Under the pieces are notes generated by a model, which searched no databases, was not told the origin of the DNA, and worked only from the letters and a program-made list of their open reading frames with translations. 64,000 bases of DNA from Chimonanthus salicifolius (Eukaryota; Streptophyta; Magnoliopsida; Laurales; Calycanthaceae). The stretch covers positions 15,463,802-15,527,801 of the forward strand of contig CM023534.1 of the NCBI GenBank assembly GCA_013350335.1, in the 5' to 3' direction. A program made the position numbers and the translations under genes. Below are positions 10,473 through 21,014 of this stretch, piece after piece (position 1 is the first letter of the stretch; each line of letters begins with the position of its first letter).

Positions 10473-13400
10473 ATGGAAGATGAAGAAGAGCAGTAGAGGC
10501 ATCAAGAGTGGTGGACCCCCCACCATTGCTGAGGAACCCCACCAGGGAGAGATCCAACAGCACCCATTTATCATCCCTGCTCAGCAGGGCCACCAGCCGT
10601 TGGATCCTCCCACAGCCGCCGATGCTGATCCGAGAGAGGGCTTCCCTCCGGCTGGAGGAGCGCCAGGCCGACTGGGGCTACTCCCGTTCCATCATCGTCC
10701 TCGACCTTATCTGGAACCTTGCCTTCGTCTCTGTGTCTATCGCTATCCTGGGTGCCACCGCCCACGAGCGGCCGTCCACTCCCCTTAGGCTCTGGATCGC
10801 TGGATACGCTCTTCAGTGCCTTCTGCACGTTGGTCTTGTGTATCTCGAGTTTCGGAGGCGGCATCTCTCTCCGCGGGGAGATGACGATATGAGCCTAAGC
10901 GAGTATCGTTTCTCCTCGTATCCTGCTCTTATTTTCTTCTTCTTAGAATTTACAAAATTATTCGAAGAGCTACATTACATGTTTGGTGCAATGGGAATTC
11001 TAGAGTCTGAGTAAATAGTTATTGAGACGCCAACATTTTTGATAAATGAAACACCAGAGTTCTGCAATAATTGGAAGGAAAAAAAGTCGGTGTTGCATTT
11101 CATAAAAAATCCCAGTTTCCCAATTCGTCATTATTTTGAAATTCTATATCATTTCATTTCAGGGTTTTATAAAATTTCCATCTTAAAAAGTTATTTGGAA
11201 TCCCAAAGCTTGATCAGGAATTCTGGAAAATTCAATTGATGGTTCAAGGCTTGCCAAGCGCACAAAAGGGCCTTTGACCTGTATAAAATATGTAAGGGGC
11301 TACTTTAGAAGTTTTAGGCTTCTAGAGAAAACAGAATTTGCTGAATCCAAAATTTGGAGAGCTATAATTTCTGCTGGAGTTTTCTGATTTCTACCAGATA
11401 GGCCCTATGATTCTTATTTATTGAGTCTGTCTTCAATGCAGTTTGAATAATTTTCATGTTGTCTTCGATGATCCGGCTCTCTTTGTGATGGGCAAGTTAG
11501 TTTTGTTCAAATTACATTTTCTTTTTAATTTGTGTACATGGTTTCTCTTAGGACACAATTTGATTGCATTTAGTAATTGTATAAGTTTTTTTTTTTTGAA
11601 ATGGTAACTATATTTATTTCATGGACAATAATACACCCAAAAGGATTTGCAAGTTATAGTTCGTTTAACAGTCCACCAGTATCAGAAAATTTACTTTGTT
11701 TTACACCAAATGTTCAATCACATTGGTGTTGTTATTGATAGTTCTTCACCTGCTGTGAGAAATGATTGTTGTCTTGTGCTTGAATTTCCCTGTTCTCTTT
11801 TCTGCCACTTGCATAGTTCAATCCACTGATGTATCCTACGGCATACCAAAAGTTCCAGCATCAGAAAGCCCAAGTGCCTGTGAAGATATATGAGCAATGC
11901 CTCCCCAGCATGGACCAGTTTCATCATTGGGGTGAGAGGATCTTGATTGATGAGTGGCACAGAGCCCTTCTGGCCAATGTCAACTTGTTGGATCTGATGC
12001 GCACAACTCTTCACCCTTTCAGTCTGGATTTGACACTATTGTCGGTTGTGGCGTCTTTCTTGTCATGGAGAGGAACACCTTCATCTTCCTCTCTGGTGAA
12101 GTTGAGATTAATCTTTTGAATTTGCACATGCTTGTTTCAGTTCCTATCTTGGAAAGGATGTGTGCATGTATGAGCCTGATGAAGGCGTGGAGCAGCAGTT
12201 TCTCTCTCTCCACAATATTAGAGTTGACAAATTTGTCTCTTCCTCAATTGATGGAAGAGCGGAGGATATATTATTTACAGAGGAAAATAGAATCAATGAA
12301 TACATAAATCAAGCTACAAATAAGGAAAGTTGTACAATTATGATCTGTTGATGTACAATCAATCTCTCAATTAGCGGTGTGTCAACTCTAATACACAACT
12401 CCTGGAAGCACAAAGATGATATATACTATAAAGGCCCTTGTGGCCGGCTTTCATGGGCCCAATAGGTTCATGTCTTTGCCCCTCTCTCTATCAATCCAAC
12501 CCCCAACATCTAGTGGACGCTGACTATGAATTGGCAGCGTTTATTTATTTTTGGATCAACCGGTTCATTTATAACTTTGGGGTCAAGGTCTCACATGACG
12601 GCCTGCTGATGCTATCAATTGGGCTGGAACGTGTAGACTGGCTTTCTTTGGCCCCCTAGATCCTTGCCCAACTATTATTATGACTGCCTTTTAAAAAAAA
12701 AAACTATTATTATGACCTCTGTTTCCACCCGTATGAAATCATTGATGGCCATGTGGATGCCTTCCCACACAGGATTTATGTAGAGGTGCACAACGACATC
12801 TGCATTAACTATCTCCAGAAGTTGTTGCATGTCTTCCATTGTCTTGGAGTAAACTTTGATTGTAGCAACTTGTACTGGAAAATTTGATTGAGAATATCTT
12901 TAGAAAGAATCCCAATTGAGCCAACAATCATCACTACTATCTTGAATCATTTTCCTCATGTAGAATCTTTGATTCAACGAACTCCATAAACTGTTGTTGT
13001 TGTTCATGTATTGAATGAACATCTTCTGAAGAGATGCCAACTGAGTCAACCATCACCTAGTGAGATTTTGACTTTTGAGCCTTGATTCTTTTTTCTAAAG
13101 AAAAATTAGATCTAGGTTTAATTTTCCAATTCAGGTCCAGTTTTCTCATAATTGAGTGGATTAGCAATTGCCGATTGGAATCAAAGGAGTTTTGAGGATT
13201 GTTTAGACTTTAGAGATTCTTGGTGAATTCATCAATTCAGGGTTTTCTTAACTCAAATTGAGTTGGGTTAGGATTATCCTTGATCTAATTTTCACAAGTT
13301 AGATCTAAAATATCGTATCTTATTCGCTGACTTTAGCATGCTTAATTGAAGATCAACCAGACTTGTCATCAGATGGTCATTAGAGTCCTAAGAAGCTGTC

Positions 13401-15753
13401 ATCAAATCCCCAGTGGCAAAAGGGTAAACCAAAAGTTCTGCAAACCCAAAGGAAAGGAGGCACACAAAGGATAAAATGCCATTGAGAAGTTCTTAAGGAG
13501 AATTTCTCAAGGTAGTATGTGATGTCGGCAGCACCTAGTAACACATAAGCAAAGAAAGCCCCTAGTTCTAGCGCCAAGTTCAATCCTCAATGCATGAGCC
13601 TTTTGGACTTGGATAACAAAGGTGATCCCAGTTTCGGTCATGGTGTGTGATCCTACAATTGGTACAAAGTAGTGTGAGGAATGAGAACACCACCACACTT
13701 AAAAGGTTGCTGCCAAAAAGATGGGTTATACATGAACTGGACCCAATAATGAAGCCCAAAAGAAGGACCAAGGAATCGTGATGACACGGAGGTGAAAATT
13801 AGGCACAAGGGCCCCATGTGGGACCACTTAAAAAGTCAACTATTAAGATCATTCAATGGGTCTCATTTTGACAGTATGATAGTTCCTATGATAACCTATC
13901 CATCCATATAAGTTTTGTGATCATCAGGTGGGACCTACTATCTACTTTTCTGCCTGGACATCTATTATATATGTAATTTTTTTTCCAATTGTTCAATGAT
14001 ATCATCAACCTGGGCATCTGCTAATATATATGCGATGGAAATAAAAAGGAAGTTTAACTTCGTTGCTAATGGGCAATTTTCTTTTCCAGTATTCCAAAGA
14101 GGCTGGAAACTGTGAATACATTGATTTCATTGTTTTGGTGGATACTTGGATTCTACTGGATCGTTGCCGGCGGTCAAGCACTTCTGCAAGATGCTCCTCG
14201 CCTGTACTGGTGAGGTTATATGATAGTTTTCCAACCATGTTTCATTGGATATTTATGGTTGAATCAGCTCAAGATTTGAATTTAAACTAGCTCACAGTGG
14301 TTCCTTGTAAATACATTTCAGGTTAATGGTGATGTTTCTTGCCTTTGATGTGTTTTTTGCAATATTTTGTATTGCATTGGCTTGTATCATTGGCATTGCT
14401 CTGTGTTGTTGCTTGCCATGCATCATAGCAGTTCTATATGCTGCTGTGGGTGAGGAGGGTGCGTCTGATGCCGATATCAGCCTTCTTCCCAAGTTTAGAT
14501 TTCGTCAGCTTAACCAAGTGGACAGATTTGATTTAGAAAAGCAGCAACCGGTTAACCTGGCAGAGGCAGAACTGAATGTGGGAGATTCCATAGATGAACT
14601 TGCTCTCTGCCCTGAAGACTCAGTCAGTATCTTCTTTCCAGTTTTCCTCGTTTGTTTCTTGATGATTGCTTAAAGGTTGCGCAAAGAACCTGAGCATATG
14701 AAATTGCTTATAGGGTGCCATGGGACACCCTATTGCATATTTAAAGGTCCAAAGGTGAAAATGTTTAATACTCATCAACAAGCATATATACCTGTTAATG
14801 TACATGCATATACTATCTCTAGTTAACAATAGAAGGGTGTTTATTTTTAAAATTAATAGTAACTAACCATTATTGTTGCTATTTAAGTAACCTGTTTAAG
14901 GTTGTGTTATCACCATGGATCAGCAGTGCCAACATCATTTTTATCGCCATTGAAGCTTATATGCCATCTGTTTGAGCTCAGCTTTTGGCATTAATGTTGA
15001 GTGCATGTAGTTCATGATAAACAGTATAAGGTAGGCCTGTTTTTCTTTTTTTAATAGCTGACGAGCAGTCTGATGCAGTTGTTCTTTGGCTTGATACAAG
15101 TACAGAGAATATCGGTGTTACATATAGCTGTATGTTACAGATAAGCATATCTGGAACAATATAGATGTATGCTAACACGTCGCATGAGAAAAGGCTTTTG
15201 TCAGTCTAAAACTAAAAGGCAGGAGCATCTTCCACATTTTGCTTGAGGCATCTCATTCATTTACCTACACTGTTTTCTGTACCATTTAGTTCTCCCAGCT
15301 CTTGATATTTCTCTCATGTCTAATTTCTCTCCCATTTTAAGAGAAAATAGACTTAACTGTTGAGAAAACGCCGTTGCCCTCGCAAAATCCACATGGGAAA
15401 GAGTTGCTCTCTAATTTTTTCATGTGGATGCTGAACAGAAGCAACAATAACTTCCCCATGTATACACTACTCACTGCTTTCATGTAAAAATAAATAAACG
15501 AATAACATCTCCTATTTTGAAAGATACCAGTACTCATTTTTGTCATTTCATGCAAGAAATACTGTTGTAAGCATTTTATCCATATTTGCAGGAATGCTGC
15601 ATTTGTCTTTGTCAATATGAAGATGGGGCAGAGCTGCTTTCTCTTCCCTGCAAGCATCATTTCCATTCGAGATGCATCATCAAATGGCTCCAGATAAACG
15701 CCACTTGCCCACTTTGCAAGTACAATATCATCAAGCCCCATGAGGAGGTCTGA
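10473..15753 (+). CDS. Multi-pass membrane RING-H2 E3 ubiquitin ligase (At1g63170/At4g11680 type), 4 exons, start uncertain
   Basis: Coding exons are (start)-10917, 14090-14209, 14322-14622 and 15592-15753; all splice phases agree. Exon 1 carries [10 protein letters not shown] and two hydrophobic segments (around [10 protein letters not shown] and [13 protein letters not shown]). Exon 2 has [18 protein letters not shown]. Exon 3 has [20 protein letters not shown] and a cytosolic linker. Exon 4 holds the RING-H2 finger with CCIC, CKHHFH and CPLC, ending KPHEEV. In the family such proteins pass ubiquitin from an E2 to substrates at a membrane. Two upstream ATGs (10473, 10480) are out of frame with the conserved region. 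In the conserved frame a stop at 10481-10483 is followed by no ATG until 10622. The conserved PPPLLRN near 10517 suggests the original N terminus lies upstream and has been frame-shifted. From 10622 the product would be 292 aa, against roughly 380-390 for relatives. Intron 1 (3.2 kb) is large; the other introns are short. Confidence 0.9.
11640..12350 (+). other. Unidentified coding-like relic in RING-gene intron 1
   Basis: Overlapping + frames between 11829 and 12350 look more gene-like than the surrounding intron, for example QCLLHV-unrelated segments such as [20 protein letters not shown] near 12021-12080 and [13 protein letters not shown] near 12135. They shift frame repeatedly. I do not recognise the family; a decayed retroelement or processed fragment is likely. 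Confidence 0.3.
12670..12716. mobile_element. Very short retroposed scar with A-tail and 15-bp duplication
   Basis: AACTATTATTATGAC occurs twice, bracketing only TGCCTTTT plus a run of A. This is what an extreme 5' truncation during LINE-driven retroposition would leave. A simple slippage duplication is the alternative. Confidence 0.45.
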
Positions 15754-16041
15754 GTTCTTCTATGTTGCCACTGCCAACGGCTGAATCTGACTCCAATGTA
15801 CTTTGATTTGAGAAGGTGTATTTTCAAATTTCAACTCTTTCCGTTGTCAAGTTCTCTGTATATTCTTCTCTCAGACTTAGGGTGCCAACATTGTTTTCTC
15901 ACGGCCTTTATTAACCAAGTGTCTGCTTAAAATTTCCACCAGCAATTGCTCAGCATAAAGATGAAATACTAGAATGTGACCCAATTGAGATCCCATGCAT
16001 CTTTCACAAATAATTTTTTTCGTAAACATACACGGCATCGG

Positions 16042-16169
16042 CTGTGCTTGCTCTCAAGAATAAGTGAGAATAGAATAGAATAGAATAGGTTGAATGAACA
16101 CCCGACCCAACTCAAGTACATTAAGTTCATTCCATTCCATTTTCACTTATTTCTAAAATGAAACACGCT
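16042..16169. repeat. Short inverted repeat, MITE-like, with (AATAG)n
   Basis: The left arm AGAATAAGTGAGAATAGAAT and the reverse complement of the right arm (GAAATAAGTGAAAATGGAAT) match well, with an AGAAT/AATAG microsatellite at about 16069-16089. No clear target duplication was found. The remaining DNA from the RING stop to 17636 contains the gene's 3' untranslated region and AT-rich intergenic sequence with no other gene seen. Confidence 0.45.
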
Positions 16170-17636
16170 CCAAACTAATTGGAAAGTGCATAAGTATTAA
16201 TTAAAAGGAGCTTACAATATGAACAATTAAATTGCCTTTTTCTTTTTATAACATAGGTATCCGTACCCGATCGGCTGTTGGAAGCATTACGAAGGCAACC
16301 AGGTTTCACCATGTATGGGCTCCATGTTGGATGTTGCAAGGGGACACTGGGCTAGATATTTCAGCAGCGAAGTGGTTGATGTTTGCTGCTTTGTAGTGTA
16401 TGGATGATTGATTTAGATGGTTGCCTACGGAGGGGGTTCTCTCTTAGATTGATCCCATGGATACACGGAACTTCCTATATGATATAAAAAATTAAATTGT
16501 CTTTTTAAAGACTACAAAAATTTAAAGATTAAAAAAATAAGTAATCAATATTTATAAATTCATAAATTTTAGAGACCAATGATACTTGCCCTGGATAATT
16601 TGTTATTCAGGGCCTGTACCATTTTCCAGTCTCCACTTTTTCACAAGCATACATTAATGCAGTCTGTCGGATCTAAGATTATATACTTTACTACTATGGG
16701 TCATGTACATTACCAAATCGACCTGGAGGTATTGGCCCTTTTTTGTTAATTTAAAATTTCAAGAATAAAATATAGGATTTAAAGCTTAAACATTTTGATG
16801 GAATATTAGATTGTGGAAGATAGATATTTTAATATGAATAAAATATGTTAAAAATGTGAAAAGTTGTTTAAAATTATGTAGATAAACAACACTATCTAAA
16901 GTGTGCTTTCATTTAAATCTTGACAAAAACTTAGAAATAAAGATTATTAGAACAAAATTTTAAGAGCTAGAACAAAAAAAAAAAAAAGAAAATTCATATC
17001 TCAGTTAATATCTATAAACATCATATAGTTAGAATTAAATGAATATAAGCTTGTTATATTATTTATCAAACCTTTTTCAAAAGATCTTTTATTTAAGAAA
17101 TTCTTGAAAAAATTAGAAAAATCATTCAAAGAGCATGTAAGTTATCTTAATCACAATATCATAAATTAATAGGTAATGCACACAGTGGATCAACAATTTA
17201 GATTAAGGGTTTAGAAATTGCACAAATTGAAAATACACTTGATAGATTTCTTGGCCCTATAGCGGGCATCTACCGCAATTGCTTCTTTTCTTGAGCTCTG
17301 TCTCTGTTTTCTTACTTTGCATTGCTCTATTTTTTTTTTCCATTTGTGATTTTATGTTTTCTTCCATGCATTCTTCTACTTTTTTTTCCTTTTCTTTTTA
17401 TTCCGATATTAAGAAAATGCGATGTATATAAATTGTTTGCATTTTCATTTCAAGAAAAGAAAAAAGAGATTACAGGGAATTTGAATTTTAGAATATTCTA
17501 ATGTTAACAAGTGGCTTTGCAAAAGAGCAATGTAAAAACTTAAATAATAACTATATACATGCAAACTTTGGTTTGTGGACCCCACAATAGGCCCGACGAA
17601 TGCTTGCCTCATCCTTTTTCATTAGATGGTGTAGAG

Positions 17637-17999
17637 CAGGGGTAAAGATATCGGCCGATACATCAACACCGTATTATATCGGCCGATGCATATTGTATCG
17701 GTCATACACAGTATTTCTCGACTGATATGGCTGATATATCGGCCGCTATTCATAATATCGGTCTTTTTAAAAAATAAAACGGTGGTGGGCCCGAGTTGAT
17801 ATCGGACCATATATTGGCCCAGATATCGGCCGATATTTTTCGTTTTCAATTTTTTTTAAAAAAACCAGCTTCTTTTTGGGTTTTTTATTTAATTTTTAAT
17901 TCATAAAAAATAAAATAATAAAAAATTAATGGATATTTAAAAAAAAGAGAGAGAAATTTATCAACCGATATCTCGACATGGCCGAATTTTGCATCCCTA
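17637..17999. mobile_element. hAT MITE rich in TATCGGCCGATA words, perfect 8-bp TSD
   Basis: The left end is CAGGGGTAAAGATATCGGC. The right end, reverse complemented, is TAGGGATGCAAAATTCGGC. The flanks carry a perfect 8-bp duplication, GTGTAGAG, at 17629-17636 and 18000-18007. The interior repeats the palindrome ATCGGCCGAT and its variants at least five times. The element is 363 bp with no coding capacity. A related fragment occurs near 53640-53745. Confidence 0.88.
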
Positions 18000-18202
18000 G
18001 TGTAGAGTAGCACAATAAACATGTCCAACCGAGTTAATCAAAATTTTAAGTGGACCCACCTACAGAGAAGATGCATGATACTAAGTTAGACATGGGACCC
18101 ATTTTGATTTGAAGAATAATAGAAGCTAGAATAGAATGACTAAATGAATATAGGCTGTTCATGAAACCAAATGTTCTATATTCTAACTTTCTCCAAATAA
18201 TA

Positions 18203-19130
18203 GGGAGCCATACAGACACCCGGTTTTTCTTTCCCTACACACCCTTTTTCAAAATTTTGAGTGAAATGACCATTTTGCCCTTCCACTAAATTCATCCGTA
18301 GACAAAACCGCCGAAGGAAGCATTCCTTCGGATAAAGGATCGACCGAATGCACAGAAGAGATGGAAAAAAAAAATGGTGGGCCCCCACCGTTGATCAAAA
18401 CCCAGGGTCTTCCTTAGCCGTAAATAGGTGGGCCAAGGGCGATCATGGTGGTGTCGATCCTAGGGTCAGAAGTGTAGGATCCACTTGGATCTAAGAAAAA
18501 AATCCCCATAAAATTGGGTTTCGGTCGTCCAAAGTAGCAGCAGAAGAAATTGGCCGAAGGAGGGTCCCACGCATGTCCGATTAGAGATCTGATGGTACAG
18601 ATGGATAGACCATCAAAAAACATAATGGGTATGGTGGGTCCCGCCGGCAGAAACTTTCTCCATCACCTGATCTAAGGCCGAGAAGAAGATCTGGCGGTGA
18701 CTAGATCTGCTACTACCAGATCTTCTTCTCGGCCTTAGATCAGGTGATGGAGAAAGTTTCTACCAGCGGACCCACTATACCCATTCTGTTTTTTGATAGT
18801 CTATCCATCTGTACCCTCAGATCTCTGATCGGACTTGCGTGGGACCCTCCTCCGACCAATTTCTTCTGCTGCTGCTTTGGGCGACCGAAACCCAATTTTA
18901 TGCCTTTTTTTCTTAGATCCAAGTAGATCATACACTTTTGACCCTAGGATCGACACCACAATGATTGTCCTAGCCCATCTATCTACGGCTAAGAAAGACC
19001 CTGGGTTTCGATCAACGGTGGGGCCCACCAATTTTTTCCCCCTCTCTTCTCTTCTGCGTATTCGGTCGATCCTTCGTCCAAAGGAATGCTTCCTTAGGAA
19101 AAGAATAACCGGGTGTATGTATGGCTTGCC
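18203..19130. mobile_element. Long foldback (Mutator-like) element, about 0.93 kb
   Basis: Two long arms (18203-18694 and 18716-19130) are near reverse complements, separated by a 21-bp spacer. The ends are GGGAGCCATACAGACACCC and, reverse complemented, GGCAAGCCATACATACACCC. CCAAATAATA flanks both sides (18193-18202 and 19129-19138), giving an 8-10 bp target duplication depending on where the end is placed. GGG ends, a duplication of about 9 bp and very long inverted repeats suit a non-autonomous MULE. The left arm has about 70-80 extra bases (near 18235-18315). Open frames inside are palindrome artefacts. Confidence 0.85.
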
Positions 19131-19139
19131 AAATAATAT

Positions 19140-19879
19140 TCTATAATCCTAGACTATAAGACCATGCTTGTTAGCAACTATTTTTTTTTTTTATGAAAAT
19201 TGTTCTTTAAGAGTTCGTTTGTCATTTTTCAAAATATTGAAAATGAGAAATGTGGAAATGAGTTTCTTTCTTCTTCTATTGAATAAGGGTTCATTGTCAC
19301 ACTACAAGAAGTGTGATATTTCCATCTCCTTTTAAGGATCTGTTCTCCATAAAGGGGTATAGAAAAAATTATTGAGGAAAAAGGAGAGATTTTTCTTGTT
19401 TGGCAAGACATTGGTTCATTTATTTTAACACTGACAATTAAAATGTTGGATTTTCACAACTCGACATAAGGCTGAATTTCATCACATTTATTAATTTTTT
19501 TCATAGAGTTACTTTCCTTAAGGAATAGACAAACAATCTTTGAGGCTGTTTCTTTTGTCTGTAGAATTGGAATCTATACAATCTGTTTTTCATGGTTATC
19601 ATTTTTTTCTTGTTCAACAAAAAAATGTTTACACAATGATTCATCAATGAAGTTTTGTTCAATTGTTAGGTGGGTGAAGGAGAGGTTATAATTAATTCTA
19701 GATGATAATGACAATGAAGATGATCATCATTATAATCACAACAACAAAAATAGCAATAACACAATTAAATGTAATATAGAGTTATTTCAACCTACATTTA
19801 TTTAAAAATGGTAATATTATGGATGCTCGATCTAGTGAGGTTGTTTATGGGATCGAGATGTTTAGGCATGTGACATGGG
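19140..19879. other. AT-rich intergenic DNA, nothing recognised
   Basis: No gene or bounded element was seen. There are scattered A/T runs and a CAACAACAAAAATAG-like simple stretch near 19735-19760. Confidence 0.45.
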
Positions 19880-20328
19880 TAGGGGTGACAAAAGGTAAGG
19901 TGATGTTGAATTAGCTATATGTAATAATAAAGATTTTATTTGACTCGATACAACCCGACTTGACTTTTTAACTACTAACCCAAACTGATCTAGATTTTAT
20001 TTTTATTCAACTAGACCCAGAATAAAAGGGCTCACGTTTTCGTCTGAGTACATTGGAATATGGAAAATTGATGTAATAGGATAATTTTTTTTAACTTGGT
20101 AGAGGTACATGGGCTAAAATTAATAAATAAAAATAAAAAATTATTTAAATATTAATTTTAATTCAATTTCGAATCAAGTTTAAGTTTGGGACCCCTCTAT
20201 TCACCTGACCTAAAATTATTTCAAGTCAGATCAATTTAAAAATCTTTTAAGAAATGAATGACTCAAATTCGATTTTTTCGAATTGGGTCAAATGGGTTCA
20301 TGAGTAGGACAAAAAATTGCCACCCTTA
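19880..20328. mobile_element. Probable hAT-type MITE with degenerate ends
   Basis: The left end TAGGGGTGACAAAAGG and the reverse complement of the right end (TAAGGGTGGCAATTTTTT) match the widespread YAGGGGTGGCAA pattern. Flanks GACATGGG (19872-19879) and GATGTGGG (20329-20336) agree at six of eight positions. The interior contains the usual GACTCGA/CAACCCGAC words. Confidence 0.6.
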
Positions 20329-20349
20329 GATGTGGGTTGGGTTGGGTTA

Positions 20350-20493
20350 GATCATGAGTCAAGTAATATAATAAATTGGGTTGATGGATCAATTCAGATC
20401 ATCGATCAGATCACAAGTCATGATCATGAGTCAAGTAATATAATAAATTGGGTTGATGGATCAATTAGATCATCGATCAGATCACAAGTCATG
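20350..20493. repeat. Two tandem copies of a 72-bp unit
   Basis: The unit starting GATCATGAGTCAAGTAATAT occurs at 20350 and again at 20422, differing by a single base loss (AATTCAGATC against AATTAGATC). The near identity points to a recent local duplication beside the MITE. Confidence 0.85.
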
Positions 20494-21014
20494 GATCAAA
20501 TCACAATGTCATGGTTAGATTGTTTCTTGGGTCATGGGTTCACATAAAATATAGATAGTCCCTTGGGTTGAATCTTAGGCCTTGAAATCCACAAGTTTTT
20601 GAAATTTCTTTTCAACCCATTCTTTTGATGATTCATTTCTACATTTTTTATGGAAATGACTGTCCTAAAAATATTTTTTCGTAGAAAAGATTTGCATGGA
20701 TCATTTGAAAACAATTTTTACATAAAAATCTTTTTCATTTATACAAAAAATGTGCATACAAAATATACTTTAAATTTTAAAATTCATATCATATATAAAT
20801 AAATTTAAAATGTGACTGCGTATTCAACCATCCGTTGCTGCCAAAAGAACCCTAGCAGCACCAAAAAATCTGTGAAGACAAAAAAAAACGCGCCTTCGTC
20901 CTTTCAAAAATCAGCAGTCTTATGTTTTTTTCTCCGATACAATCTTCCCGTCACAGATAGAGGCAACTCTTATCAGGCAATACGAGGGGCCAAACGACCC
21001 CAAAGTTGCACAAA

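Noticed and set aside
10480..10788. 102-codon + frame starting MKKSSRGIK over RING exon 1
   Set aside because: It is the wrong frame of exon 1; the conserved membrane segments are in the next frame. It is noted only as an upstream ATG problem.
18176..19146. Several open frames on both strands with similar peptides
   Set aside because: They mirror each other because the DNA is a long inverted repeat; no codon preference or family match.
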